Below, piece after piece: positions 33,816 to 46,211 of a DNA stretch of 64,000 nucleotides; the first letter of the stretch is position 1; every line of letters begins with the position of its first letter. Origin of the DNA: Linanthus parryae (lineage: Eukaryota; Streptophyta; Magnoliopsida; Ericales; Polemoniaceae). The position numbers and the translations under genes were made by a program. The DNA is taken from assembly GCA_023055425.1 (NCBI GenBank), contig JALGPY010000010.1, positions 23,476,363 through 23,540,362 of the forward strand. The letters are read 5' to 3'. A model generated the notes under the pieces. That model made no database searches. It saw only the letters and a list, made by a program, of their open reading frames with translations, and was not told the DNA's origin.

Positions 33816-34836
33816 CCGTTCGTCAATTTTTAGATTTTGTATCTCTATTTTCAGATTCTTATTGCGCTCTTACTGCTTCAAATACTTGATAATCAATTGT
33901 TAAATCATCTTTCACATTCATGTAAAAGTTTTACCCTTACACCCTAGGTGTGTAGGTGGTTAAAATCACTCTGAAACAATAGGTTGATTATAAATTATCA
34001 CTTGTTTGAGTATTAGGTTGCTAAGGCGATTTGTAATCGTCGAAGAGTTGAATTAGAATTAATCGTGGCTGTTAAACATGTTCTTTTGTGTTCTAGGGAT
34101 TTTAAACAATCTGCCCGGTCTGAAAAGAACCAAAATTTGTCGCTTATAAGCCTGAAATTTGTTGCTAAAAGTGCAAAAAACTGTCTTGAATGCTGATGCA
34201 TTTAGTTGCAGTGCCTAGTTGGTGAAATGAGCTAAAATAGAGGGGATAATGAACAAGAAAAGAACAAAAAAAAAGTGAAAATAGAACAACTTAGTGTGCT
34301 TACGTTCGCGCCGAAAATTTGGATTCCATCCAAGTATAGCTTTGAGAGAGAAACTAGAGTGAAGCCTTATTTCACAGAAGTTGTGAATCCCTTCACGGTG
34401 ATAATTTGCATTCAAACGCAATCGATGCTAAGAGGGTTCCGAAAACCTCATATGACTAGGTGAAGAAAGGCTAGAATGGAACTTGATCAAAGTTGTACCA
34501 ATTGAATTTTAAGATGTTCCCTTGTCTTGGTTTGAAATGGTGGTGGAAAAAGGACACCTTAGTGAGCTGATACATTAAATCAATTTATTTCAAAATCTTC
34601 TTAATTTTTTTGGGATTTCATAAAGGATTAGTTCAAGAGAGACAGATTGGCCGATCTTGTGAAAGGAAAGTACTTAAAGTATTATGTTTTTTGTGTGTTA
34701 ATATCGAGTCTAGAATTGCATTGCATCATCTTGCTACAATGTAGAGTCGTAAGAGTCTTGTAGATTCATTTGTGTCTTGTTTGCTAGTATACAGGTGAAT
34801 GCAATAAATGAGACTTTGCTCTAGACGCGATAATGG
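33816..34836 (+). other. 3' interior of an Athila-type element, non-coding
   Basis: Sequence leading into a polypurine tract and LTR on the plus strand. No gag, pol or env-like coding is recognised. The left edge of the element cannot be placed. Confidence 0.45.
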
Positions 34837-35751
34837 CAAGTGCGGGGGTATTTGATAACTCCTTAGTTGGAGTTATCTTTCTTATGTAGAACATTGCTTG
34901 TGCGTTTCGGTGCTAAGTGATGGAATTCAGGCCAAGAAGTGAGATTATTAGCTTTTATGAGTGTTTTAGTGTAAATTAGAAGTTCGGGCGTTTCTTACAA
35001 TTATTTGAAATAATTATTAGATTTGATCTTCGGGGGTGTGTTCTTGTTGTGATTTATAGGAATTCTGCATGCGGGGAGCATTTGGAGAGAAGAAACTAGC
35101 TTCGGAAGCTTGGGAACTCAAAGTGCATGACATGTATGTCCTCTCACGAAGACAATTGTATTCGCACTAAGAGAGTAAATATTCAAAATCATGGAGGTCT
35201 AGGTGTTCCTCGCACGAAGAGGGCTTGTATTCGCACGAAGACCAACCCTTCGCACATTTTTGAAGCTCATAAAGTGTTCGTGAACACCCTTGCAGGCGCA
35301 ATGTGCGAAGGGTGTTCGCACGAAGGACGTTTTGGTCGCATGAAGACTCGATGTCTTCGCACGAAGACACTGCAGAAGGCGGAAAACTTTATGGAAATGT
35401 TGCGTGATCAATTCAAAACTTGTCCCATCTTTTAGGAAATTTGTATGAATACGTTTACGTCGTATTTTCATTGGGGAACAAGTTGGAGCACGAATAATGG
35501 GCGATTTTGGGGCTTGGAGTGCATCGTGAGAGCGAGTATTCCATCGTTTGATTTCTCTTCTCTTTCTTTTCATTTTTTTTCTCATGATCACACAAACTCT
35601 TTCTACCGTGTCCATGTGTAGTAGTAGCTAAGTTTTTATATCGAGATTTCTCTAGGGTAGCAAGGGTTTGAAGCCGTTTTGGCGAATTATGGATTTTGAT
35701 TCACATTTTGCTTACTTAATAGATGATGAACAATTTGCTATGTTTAATTTA
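34837..35751 (+). repeat. Athila-type polypurine tract and 3' LTR, cut at 35751
   Basis: GCAAGTGCGGGGGTATT (34836-34852) is the characteristic Athila-like tract before an LTR starting TGATAACTCC (34853). The LTR holds a block of GCACGAAG-type repeats (35144-35370), several forming palindromes. It stops at 35751 where another LTR begins; the rest is expected beyond the nested insertions. Confidence 0.6.
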
Positions 35752-36450
35752 TGTTGTACACAAAATTTCTTTTTCGGAATTGTGGAACAAGTAAATCTAA
35801 GTCAAAATCAATAAAATGAAAATAATAAAGAGGGATTAAAATTATTGATATGTATTTCTTTAAGTAAGAAAACAATCTCCTTTGATTGTTCTTTCCTTCT
35901 TCTTTGATCAATGGTCTGAGCGACTTGATCTCGAACGAATGATTTGGTTTCTCTGTTTTGGGTGGAGATTGTAATTTGACAGTAATGAAGTCCTCCGGGA
36001 CTCGGCGGCGTGTTCGGCGGAGCTTCACTTGATGATCTCTGATTTGTCGGAGTTGGGATCTCCGATGGATGTATTGAGGTCATCCGGGACTTTGCGGCGT
36101 GTTCGTCAGATCTTCTTTAGCCTCTGAAACTTTATACTGTTGTAATGTGTTGTGTTTTTCTCCTCTTGAAATGCACATCTATTTATAAGCAAACCGAGTG
36201 GGGTATTTTGGTCATTATACTTCAGATTTGAGATTCACAAGATACTAACAACCCATTTATTATTGTCTCCTTAACTTGTTCAAAGATAATAGTAAAAATT
36301 AATTACATATTTATATAGTCACATTTTAATTAGTAACTATATATGTAACTAATGTTTCATTTTATTCAACCACCTATAGCGTGTCAAACGTGACATTTTT
36401 GCGCAAATAAAATAGTGGTAAAATAATAGTTTTTTTTTTGTGTGTCAACA
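35752..36450 (-). repeat. Copia-type 3' LTR
   Basis: About 699 bp with TGTTG...CAACA ends. Minus-strand TATA box (CTTATAAATAG, about 36178-36189). A purine-rich GAGGTGGAACT lies just outside at 36451-36462 on the minus strand, which fits a polypurine tract and makes this a 3' LTR. Low-side target would be ATTTA (35747-35751); its partner is not in view. The frames at 35744-36083 are LTR leader, not genes. Confidence 0.5.
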
Positions 36451-36462
36451 AGTTCCACCTCG

Positions 36463-36913
36463 AGACTTGTTTGCCGGCTCCGTTAGCTTGTTGGTGGACA
36501 TGTCTCAAAATTTGAAGTCATCTTTGGTCGACATTTTCACAGCTTGTTTGACTTTGTTTCTTTGTCAATCCGTAAGGATTCTAATTTGGCTTTCCGAACG
36601 TCATGTTAAGGTGACCAGACATTCTTTTGAACTTTGTATTTCTATTTGAGCTTCTAGCAACTTTATGTAATTCCTCTGTTTGGAAACTTCATATTTTCTA
36701 ACTCTTGTCGGGTTGGACCTTGGATCGTTCGGATTTCTTATGAGATTTTTGCAATTTTCGAACTCTTTGGTCCCATGTGTCTCTTTCTTGAGTTTGAAAA
36801 GAAGCAATTTGCTACGACTGATCTTGGATGCTACCTGCTCTTACGACATCTTCATTTGGCCTTGGACTAATGCTTCCATCCTAAATTGGAACATTCCATA
36901 CTGGGTTGTCACT
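36463..36913 (-). other. Interior remnant of the copia-type element
   Basis: Minus-strand sequence with a 68-codon open stretch (36601-36807) that I do not recognise. It ends abruptly at the next LTR (36914). Confidence 0.35.
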
Positions 36914-37398
36914 TGTTAGAATTTTATGGATCTAATACAAGAAATTAAAACACCTTTAGAATATTTTACTAACCATAAAATGTACCGTTGATCCAGCCAT
37001 CATTAGTTGTTGTCGAATCTCCTCAAACCAGAAGAGCTAGAGCTCCGGATCGTCCACTCCTACTCCCACTCTTGTTTGTTTTTAGATAGGGCTAATAGTT
37101 CCCCAACTGATCTTATTTATAAGAGCCAGCTGGGGTTTTTTGGAGCGGAGAGGGGACCGGGCCTAATGATCATAAAACAGTCATTGGGCCCTCCTATCAA
37201 GGAGCCCAATAACCAACCAGCCCAAACTTCCATACCACACTAATAATAACACTAAGATGCACCATAGCCCAAACACAAGATCAGAAACGTATTGGGCTCA
37301 TAACGGAGAATAACTTGAACCACTTTCAACCCGTTTTACAAATAATAAAATGCAATTATTCGCAGCCCAAATAATTGGTTAAAAACAATTTTTTGACG
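36914..37398 (-). repeat. Copia 3' LTR (second family)
   Basis: About 485 bp, plus-strand start TGTTAGAATTTT. The minus-strand start reads CGTCAAAA, apparently a mutated TG. Minus-strand TATA (CTTATAAATAAG, about 37108-37119). The polypurine tract CAAGTGGGAGAA lies at 37399-37411 on the minus strand. Confidence 0.6.
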
Positions 37399-38041
37399 TT
37401 CTCCCACTTGGGCAACAATAATTTTGGATTTGAAAAGTATTGTTTTTTATAAAACGACACTCGGGTGGAACAACTGAGTGGCCATAAACATGGTTCAAGA
37501 ATTTTTCATCTTATCTCAAGAGCTCGTTCAACAAGCATATTAGAATCAAACAATAGCGGCAATTATGTTATTTATCAACATAAGACCTTCTATAATTACA
37601 AATCCTGACATATTGCAAACATAGACCCCCAAAGTATGATCAAGTGCAATGTAGAATATATGTACATGTGATCCAACAATATACCATGTAAATTCATCAT
37701 CAAGTCCTACATGACCATTGAAGGTCACTCACAGGAATATATCCCAACACACTTCCAAAAAAAAAGCTAACACATCTCTGAACCGAGACACCATGCTTTT
37801 ATTCCAAAGCACTCATGTCTTAAACCAAGACAATAGTTACATGAATCCATCAACACTTAAAAATCGTAGCAATATTTTCATCTCGAGACCGCTTAACCTG
37901 CAAAATCTCAATGCAAAGAGGAGCACAATTTCAATAATCATATAAAATTTCCATTAGGCAAGTCCAGAATGGGAATAAATTTGATAAGCCATCAAATAAT
38001 ATCATCTCACGGATTGTAATAAAGATTTACATAAACTCCCA

Positions 38042-38487
38042 CTAACCAAAAACATCGAAAGAATCAACTACGCTCATATGCTCAACATGTTTAGTAAACT
38101 CTAAAGGTCGTAGCCCCTTTTTAAGTGGATTAGCTAACATGTCTGCAGGACCAATGTGCTCATAGAATACTTCCCCCTTTTCAACCCTTTCTCTAACCTT
38201 GAAATACTTTATGTCTATAAACCTAGAAGCCCTCAATTTTTGTTTTTCTTTGAGATGAACATTGCATCGATATTATCACAATACATCTTCATAGGCTTAG
38301 AGATGGAGTTGAAAATATTTAGCCCTGCGATGAAATTCATTAGCCTGATAGCATGTGCCCCACCATCAGTACAACTAGCAAAGTCCGCATCGGTGTAACC
38401 AACAATCTCAAGAGGATCAACATTCTTATAGACAAGCAAGTGATTCTTGGTTTTCTGCAAATACCTCAGAACTTTCTTGGCTCCCAC
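38042..38487 (-). pseudogene. Copia RNase H and pol C-terminus, truncated
   Basis: Minus strand: KVLRYLQKTKNHLLVYK, then IVGYTDADFASC (RNase H start, with catalytic Asp), a deleted middle, KPMKMYCDNIDAMFISK, then the C-terminal IDIKYFKVRERVEKGEV and MLANPLKKGLRP. These are standard copia RNase H landmarks in order. A frame change at 38233-38236 splits them, and the GYTDAD and CDN motifs are abnormally close, so an internal part is missing. The upstream RT and integrase are absent because the next element cuts in at 38489. The stretch 37412-38041 toward the LTR is non-coding. Confidence 0.8.
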
Positions 38488-38488
38488 T

Positions 38489-40066
38489 TGTAGCGCCTTT
38501 TAGGAGCTATATTTCTTTGACATTTACCACATGTTTGATAGGTTTTTGGAGAGTTTTGAGCCTAATATTGTTGATATGAGCATGATTTGTCACATGTTCC
38601 TTCATATGCTTAATAGTTCACGCATGTTCTTTATGTTGATTTGTGCTTAATTTGTTGGATTTAATCGCTTGGTGTAGTTGTTGTTTTTGTCTTTGACATG
38701 ACATAGCGCTATTGGAGTGATTTGAATCAAGAACATGAACTTTGGAAGCAAGGAAGGGCAAGTAAAGAGGCTCGGGAACCAAAAGGACAAGAAGTTTAAG
38801 ATTCAAGAATGTTGAAGCCTAGGCATTTCGGCCCGAAATGCCAGCCGAAATGCTAGCCGAAATGAAGGCCATTTCGAGCCGAAATGCTAGCCATTTCAGG
38901 CTGAAATGAGCGGAACTTATGTGAGAATTTTTGGGGATGAAATGCAATTCTTAAAGACCTAGCATCCCTACTTCGACCTAAACAACAAGGGTCATGAAAA
39001 GACCTCAGTTGGGAGCCAAGAAGACATGAGAGAGCAAGGAGACTTCGTTGGGAGCACCATCAAGCAAGGAGACGAGCCCGGGCCAACACCATAATCATAT
39101 TTTTAGCGTTTGATCTATTTTTTCTCTTTCTATTGTATGAAATATTCAAACAATATGTTAAATTTTTTATGAGTAGCTAAAATTATACCTAGGCATCTAT
39201 GGAGAGCCTAGGTTTTATGTTTTGATGAACTTTTCCGGATCTTGGATGATCTTTCATGTAAGGTTTTGTGATTCAATAAAGATTGTTCTACTTTATATCT
39301 TGTTGAGTTATTCCATTGACAAGTTCGGACTAAGATGTATGATCTTGGTTATCTCTTTATTTATTCAATCATGAAATTGGCTTAATGAGAATTTTAGTAG
39401 CTTAATATCTCGTTTATTGTGTTTAATCCTTAGTGATTTAGGAGTCATGACCCGACCTTGCTATTTAACTAGTGAGTGTGTGAAAGAAACTCTAACCTAG
39501 TTGGGATGAGTAGACGGGAACATTCTTAATCGATGATACTGGGAAGTGAGTTGAGTAGGAATGGCTAGAAGAGGGTAGATTCGGTAGGAGATAGTGAAGT
39601 GTTCGTGTGATGATGCTTGAGAAGACATTATTCTATGCACCGTCGTTAGCTTGCTAGAACGTATTGGTAGTTAGAGTTGGCCTGAAAGGGACAAATCAGT
39701 ACAGGTGTGTAGAACGACAAGAGACCGATAGGTAATTGTCAGTGCCATTACTCAGCTTAGCTTACTAAGAGTTGTCGTGTTAGAACATGGAATCTGGAAT
39801 CGTCAAAACAACCCTAGGTGATCTATAGATTGCCTAGTTTTCTCTCCTTTGGTTTAATCTAAATCATTTCTTTTGCTTAATCTTACTTATAGTTTCTAGT
39901 CACTTGATTGAGGGTGACAACACTCTAAATGAAAATATTTTTACAGGTTACTAAGTAGATTAAAGTAGTTGCACCTTACCTTGGGTTCAATTACTCGAAG
40001 TACCAAATAACCCATTATATTACTTGACTATATACTTGCGCAGCAATGTGTAATATAGGCGCATCA
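38489..40066 (+). repeat. 5' LTR of an Athila-type element
   Basis: 1578 bp from TGTAGCGCC to GGCGCATCA (imperfect inverted ends), followed six bases later by a tRNA-Asp primer site. It interrupts the copia RNase H. A block at 38824-38908 holds palindromes such as CATTTCGG-C-CCGAAATG and CATTTCAG-G-CTGAAATG. Confidence 0.75.
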
Positions 40067-40072
40067 AGTTTT

Positions 40073-40090
40073 TGGCGCCGTAGCCGGGGA
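40073..40090 (+). other. Primer-binding site (tRNA-Asp type)
   Basis: TGGCGCCGTAGCCGGGGA, one base from the Athila/Tat consensus complementary to tRNA-Asp. It supports the Athila assignment and the plus orientation. Confidence 0.9.
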
Positions 40091-40289
40091 AGGCATTGGT
40101 TACTATTCTAGTTTAGCGATTAGTTTTACCTTTTTCTTTTTGTTTATTATTTATGTGATTTCTGATTTTGGTTTGAATTGTGTTTTAGGTTTTCAGTGTA
40201 TGCAACGGATCTCTAGAGACCTTGTTCCCCCAATTGAGGACCCACAACAACTATTTAGAACACCAAGAAGGAATCCAATATAGATCGTA

Positions 40290-41745
40290 GTGGATGAGCA
40301 ATTGACTAAAGCTCAACTGAATCAGAAGTTGACCGAGCACCATGAGAAGCTCGATGAGCAGAAGAACCAGATACCCTACAATCATTGGGGCCAATATTTG
40401 GGGGAGAAGTTTCAGTCAACTCAGAGAGGAAACAAGCCAGCGATTGTAGTGCCAACCATTCAGGCTGAACACTTTGATTAGCCCGCCACCATCACGATAG
40501 TGCAGAATTAGTTCAGTACTATGGGAACAAGGATGAAGACCCAAATGACTTCATTGGGAAGTTTGATTCCTACATCAAATCGGTGAACTACAAGAATTTC
40601 ATAGCTGAGACACTGAAGCTGATTCTTTTCACTTATTGTCTTAAGGGTGCGACAGAGAAGTGGTTAGAGTCCAGAGATCCAGAACGGATCACCACATGGG
40701 AGCAATGTGTTGATGAGTTCATGAGCAAGTTCTACCCCGCTCAACGTGTCATTGGTTTACAGGCAGAGATCCTTGGTTTTCAGCAACATGCTGATGAGAC
40801 GGTTGTTGATACATGGGACCGGTTAATGAGGACGCTACGCAAGTGTCCTAATAATAATTTCGGTGACTACAAGATTTTCCAGGTTTTCTATGAGGGCCTA
40901 GAACGTCCCGACCAAGATTTTCTAAATAGGGAAGCAGGTGGGAACTTCTTGTATATAGTTGACAAGGATGGAGCATATTCTTTGATGATGCAAATCAAAA
41001 AACAGGATGCTCAATTCTATGACTCTAGGAGGTTTTCCAAGTTGCCTGTGCCAAAGAATGATGAGTAGAAAGATGGGATTACAAAGATGGTATCTGACAT
41101 GCCGAAGCTTGTTTATCTGGACAAGAAGACTGTGCCTGGAATAGAGGAGCAGGATTTTGATGCAGCTTTTCCTCAAGTTGCTAATGAGGACGTCAGCTAT
41201 GTGGGGGCACAAGGGCAGCGTCATAAATGGAATCGGGGGAACTACATACCAGGGACCAGAGATCATCCAGGATTCAAGTATGGTCGTATGGGGATCAGAC
41301 AGGAGCTTCATATGTACCAGGATTTCAGCATAGGCCACCTGCGCCAGTTGCTCAGGCGCCACCACCAGCTGCAGGCCATGATGCGGAGATAACAGATCTT
41401 ATAAACAAGATGTACCAGATGGTCAAGAACGTTAATACCTTCACTTCTCAGGTAGAGACATTGACAGCTGATTTGCACATCACGAAGGCCACACTTCGTA
41501 ACTTGGAGGTGCAGGTAGGACAGATTGCCACTAAGCTCTCCTCTAGAGCACCAGGATCCTTGTCGTCCGATACTGAGAATGTTCTCCAGGTTAATGCTGT
41601 TACCACTCTTAGTGGTATTTTTCTTGATGATTCTGCATATCCGAGCCACACCAGAGTTGAAGCTTCGAAGGCTTGGGACCATGAGGTCTTTGACAAGACC
41701 CCTGTAATGATCCCCCCATTCAAAGGGCGTGACTCCACACACTGA
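40290..41745 (+). pseudogene. Athila-type gag, degraded
   Basis: Pieces in three frames give gag in order. There is an N-terminal part (40290-40481). The conserved core LKGATEKWLESRDPERITTW, then EFMSKFYPAQR and WDRLMRTLRKCPNNNFGDYK, lies in 40583-41068. The C-terminal coil NLEVQVGQIATKLSSRAPGS, then SSDTEN, lies in 41227-41745. These are signature phrases of Athila/Tat gag. Stops (for example 40479-40481) and at least two frame changes prevent one protein. No zinc knuckle is seen. Confidence 0.85.
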
Positions 41746-41769
41746 TGAGGTAATACCACCACCACATTC

Positions 41770-42493
41770 TATTTATTAGGATCTTCCATATCCTCTTAAG
41801 GCGAGAAGTAAGAAACATGACTCTGACGAATACAATAGATTCTTGTCCGTTTTCTCGAAATTGCATATCAGTGTGCCATTGTTTGAGGCAGTCAAGATGA
41901 TGACTAAGTAGGCCAAATACATGAGAAATCCAATTTTAGGAAAAAGGGCGGTGCCAGATTTTCAGACAGTGGATTTGACCGAGCATTTGAGCTCATGTTT
42001 ATTGCATGGGTTGCCACAACAACAGAAAGATCCGGGAAGATTTGTGATAGAAGCTAACTTGGGAGGAGCTGACACGGGCCATGCCCTATGTGATTTGGGG
42101 GCCAGTGTTAATCTAATGCGACTTTCAGTCTTTCAAAAGCTGGGAGTTCAAGCTTGTTCCACATGGATCAACATACATTTTAACGATAAATCTTGCAAAA
42201 AGGCCTATGGTGTGGTGGAAGACGTGCTTGTGGAGCTGAAGTTTTCCATTATCCCTGCTGACTTTTTTATTCTTGAGGTGCATGTGGGAGATGTTCCAAT
42301 CATCCTGGGTAGGCCCTTTTTGGCAACTGGTTGGACCCTCATTGATGTTGAGAACGGTGAATTAATCATGACGATTAATGATGCATGGGAAACTTTCCAG
42401 GTTTCCAGGGTGAGTCCACAGCAGTCTCAAGAGAAGACGCAGTTTCCTGTGGTCGTGCAGGCAGTGCACAAGAGTTCTGAGGTGGTTAGTTAA
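41770..42493 (+). pseudogene. Athila-type aspartic protease
   Basis: The open part 41921-42493 shows DLTEHLSSCLLHGLPQQQKD, then ALCDLGASVNLMRLSVFQKL (catalytic region, D-L-G in place of the usual DSG, as is normal in Athila) and VPIILGRPFLATGWTLIDV. Upstream remnants (LPYPLKARSKKH, FSKLHISVPLFEAVKMM) are separated by stops. No RT, RNase H or integrase follows, so the element lost pol or never had it. Confidence 0.85.
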
Positions 42494-43338
42494 GCCACCA
42501 GATTCAACAGTTAAAGCTCACAGAGTCGTGTTAAGGATGTAGCAGAGAATGCTGGATGAGAGGGCACGTGGTGCCAAGTCACCTGTTTAGGGGCAATGAG
42601 GTAACTAGATCAGGCTGTTGACCTTAAATTACAAGCGCTGATTGAGAGGCAACCTAATGTAGTTAGCTAGTTAGTTGTTTTTCGCAGTTCGTTGTGATAT
42701 TCATACATTATGTTGAGGGGTGAGAGAGAGTGGTTTAATATTTCCTATGAATGTGCAGGACACAGGTACTGATGACCCCTCATGATTCCTATTCTTGATG
42801 TGGGTGCATGATGTTGCACGCAAAACGAGGAACAACGAGCTAATCTAAAGAATTATGCATGGTAGAAAAGTCGCTCGAGGTCGAGGAGTAGCTTATTATT
42901 TTTGAGGATCATGCCAGCGAGTTTTTGTACCGGGTTTGCATGCATCAGATTCCGGAGAGGAAATTATGATTCAAGAGCTTACGTTGCTAGATTCATGCAC
43001 AAGAGAGCAAATTTGAGAAGAAATGTTAAATTCCCCGGACTTTGGGAATTTTTCAATCAAAAGTGGATTCCCCGTTGTTAATAGAGTCCATCGGTGTAAG
43101 AATCGCGGAAATGCAATGCATGAAGAAATTGGTGCCAAAAGAGCATGCGAAGTCCGGGCCATTTCTAGTCGAAACGCCCACCCCCCATTTCGGTCCGAAA
43201 TTAAACATGTGGTATGTTATGAAATTTTGGAATCATTTTGGGTCAAAATAGGAGGAATTTCGGGCCGGAATACCCCCTATTTCGGGCCGAAATGGGGCGG
43301 GCTGCTCATTAATTGGGGGCATTTTTGACAATCCGGGA
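42494..43338 (+). other. Non-coding interior with repeated TTTCGG palindromes
   Basis: No pol homology. The 43187-43293 part holds ATTTCGG-T-CCGAAAT (43187-43201) and ATTTCGG-G-CCGAAAT (43279-43293), the same palindrome family as in this element's LTR. Confidence 0.6.
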
Positions 43339-43341
43339 GGG

Positions 43342-43349
43342 GTATATAG
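43342..43349 (+). promoter_or_regulatory. Candidate internal TATA box
   Basis: GTATATAG after a GC-rich palindrome block and before a C-rich, leader-like stretch (43370-43450). It may start a transcript for the unknown frames downstream; no direct support. Confidence 0.3.
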
Positions 43350-43475
43350 CCTAAAAACCGGAAATGAAGGGTTCCCAAGCCCCCATGTGGATCAAAACTT
43401 GCTTTCTTCATATTCTTCCTCTCAAACCCACCAAAAACCCAAAACTCATCCAAATAAATAATTTCTTGTTGGGTT

Positions 43476-45175
43476 TTGCTCTTTGCAAGCTCGTGTACAA
43501 GATTAATTCTTGGGTTTTTGACATATAGTGAGTGGTTCGTGTGTGGGCGAAATCAAATAGAAAGAACTCCAAGAACAAAGCAAATCCGATTCGTCAACTT
43601 GGAGTTGGATTCGGAAAAAGCTCAAGAAGAGTCTTTTGACGGGGACACCGAGGAGCACAAGGAGGTATGCTTGCCTGAAATTGCTTTGCATTTTGAAAAA
43701 TTGGTCGACCGATTTGGTCCTTTCTTGACCAATTTTTGCAAAATCGGTCCTGTAAGCACGGTACTCCTGGACCGTAGGTACCAAACTCTTTATCTCGATC
43801 TAATTCTTTTTTAGGTACTTCTAGGGCTTAAATTTCTGGCAAATTTTACTTGCTCTTTATTTGTACCCTGGGTTACCTGGTGTAGTTCACTGTTATACCT
43901 CATGTGCACTCGTTATTTTCATTTCTCTATCGTTATGTATACATCTTGTAGTGCTAAGTTGAGATGGGAAATATTTATTGATGATCATCCCGTCTTCGTT
44001 CCTGAGGACGATGTAGTTATGAGTGAGGGGAAAGAGGATGTGAACGAGGGAGATGGTTCTGGAAACCGACGCCAGGTGCCTCCGTATCCAATTCGTTATG
44101 AACTAAACCTAGTTATACCTTCACTTCCGCAGATGGGGTTGGGGGTAAGGCCTTGAAATATGTTGACATCGGTGCTATCTGCAGTACCAAATTCTGCAGC
44201 TTCAGGATCGTTGGTGCGAATGCGAATAAGGCATGCTACACTGACGCATCCATGAAGAGGGTAGGGACTCCTGAAAAACCCTTCCCGCTAGGCGATAAAA
44301 TGGCCAAACATCTTAAGGATCTCTTCAAGAATGAGATGATAGACAGGTGGTTGCATATTTTCAAGAAGTCTAGCTCCTCTCTTGCAAGAGAGATTCTTTT
44401 AATTGCTCGTTGCTAGAGGGAGAGTGAGGATCAGAGGCAAGTTTATTGCTGGCGAGCCTACATAGTTCTCATGACCGAGACTACGCCGGCTGCTATGAAC
44501 TTCAAGCCTCTAAAGGAGACTTGTGCCTACCATGAGACCATCCGGAGGGTGGATGCTGTTGAGGTTGTGAGTGCCTTTTGTTTGGAGGGGGTGCCTGTAG
44601 CGGGATGGAATGAGAGACCTACTCTACCTGAGTGGAATATTTCTAGGAAACTCGTGCTTCCACATGCGAGGTGGTTGTGCAAGCTTCTTGAGAACTGGGT
44701 TTTTTGCGTTACCGCTTAACCCATGTACTCCTTCCATCATTGCACTATGGCTTAATGTCTGTGGATCGGTAAGCGTATTAATGTCCCGTACTTCATTTGT
44801 CATTTTCTCATGGAGAGGACTGTACGCGCTAAACGTAGATCTACCGGGCATACTTTCCTTCTCCTAATGCTAGCAAATGATGCTAGCGCTGATTCGAGTG
44901 GTCTAGGGTATGACCCCAGTACAAGAAGAAGAATGATGGAGAGCGCAAGTGGGTGAGAATACCCGACCCCCTGAAAGCCCAAAGACCATTCGAACCCCAA
45001 CAGTATAGGAGTGATGAGGCCAGTAGCTCGAGCTCCAACTTGTAGCGTCATCTCAACACGAACACTTACATGCTGGAGTCTCAGAGGCTCCAAGTTGATG
45101 AAGATAGAGCTAGGTCTAGGAGACATTTTTAGCATGTCCGGAGTAGTCAGCGCCAGCTTGGCCGCGGTATAGAGA
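43476..45175 (+). other. Unrecognised frames after the Athila-type gag-protease
   Basis: Several plus-strand open stretches (43476-43814, 43902-44156, 44153-44416, 44471-44719) are not low-complexity. They include an acidic segment (PVFVPEDDVVMSEGKEDVNE) and DKMAKHLKDLFKNEMIDRWL. I do not recognise them. Possibilities are a decayed extra frame of an Athila/Tat element (some carry an env-like or additional frame) or a captured gene fragment. The segment ends at the next LTR without a visible 3' LTR of its own element. Confidence 0.35.
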
Positions 45176-46211
45176 TGCTGGAATAGATGCCCTAGAAACA
45201 ATCTTGTTTAGTATGAACAATAAATTGGCTAGAATATTCACTGTATTATTTATTGAGATATGTAATATAATGAAGTCCCTAGATTTACAATTTTGTTGTT
45301 TATCTTAAATATCCCTAGTCCATTGTACATATTAACATGACAATCATCTATAGACTAGTGTGGGGTTGGATTGATATGGAGATATCATGATCCAACACAT
45401 GGGTATGTATTAGTGTAATGGCATACTGGATTGACCTATCTCCTAGAAGGCTACATACATGTTATGTAAATTCACAAGTGCTTCTCGCAGTGACAACGAC
45501 ATTATCATCCTTAGACTTGAAGTCACTAGATCATCTAGTTGTGGAATATTGTGTTTTGGTACAATCAAACGCTACACCGTGACTGGGTAGTCATAAAGGC
45601 GCGTATCGAACACGATGGGAAGCAATCTTAGATATCGTAGTGATGTAGATATAATTTTTACCTCCCACATAACGGGAGCAAATATCATAGGGAACTAGAG
45701 GGATAGTGCTTATAGAATGTCTGGCCAGACTCAAATAAATCAATATAGGATATTGATGTTATTTGAAAGAATAAGGATATTCCTGGATTGAGGAACTATG
45801 GATTGGGTATACGAGTGTGAGTTGTATATTTCGTTTCCAATCCGGATATTGAGCCAAAGAGATGAGACAATACTTGCACAAGGTTTGTCGGATGACTATT
45901 TCTATTAGTTGGGTAGTATGGATGTCTTGCTAGAGACCGCTGCATATTAGTAAATAGTTACAACCAACTTAGTAGAAACCTATGAGGTCACACGCCATAA
46001 GGATTGAACTAGACTTGGGAATTAGTTAATATGATTAATTAATTAGAAGGATGAAATCGCAACAACTTGCTAACTTAGTAGGAATAATATGCAAGTTGGA
46101 CTAATCTGAACTTGATTAGGACTAGGAGAGGGCTTTTATGTAGTAACAAGGAGTTGTTGGACTATATAAAGGATTCTCCTAGATTCCTTCCCTCATAACT
46201 AATGCTCATAA
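45176..46211 (+). repeat. Older copia LTR, cut by Tekay B
   Basis: Starts TGCTGGAATAGATGCCCTAG and follows the LTRs at 53677 and 60759 for about 1030 bp, with clear divergence, up to the part after the TATA box (CTATATAAAGG, about 46162-46172). It ends exactly where the Tekay B LTR starts. The remaining ~400 bp should lie beyond the window on the far side of Tekay B. Confidence 0.85.
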
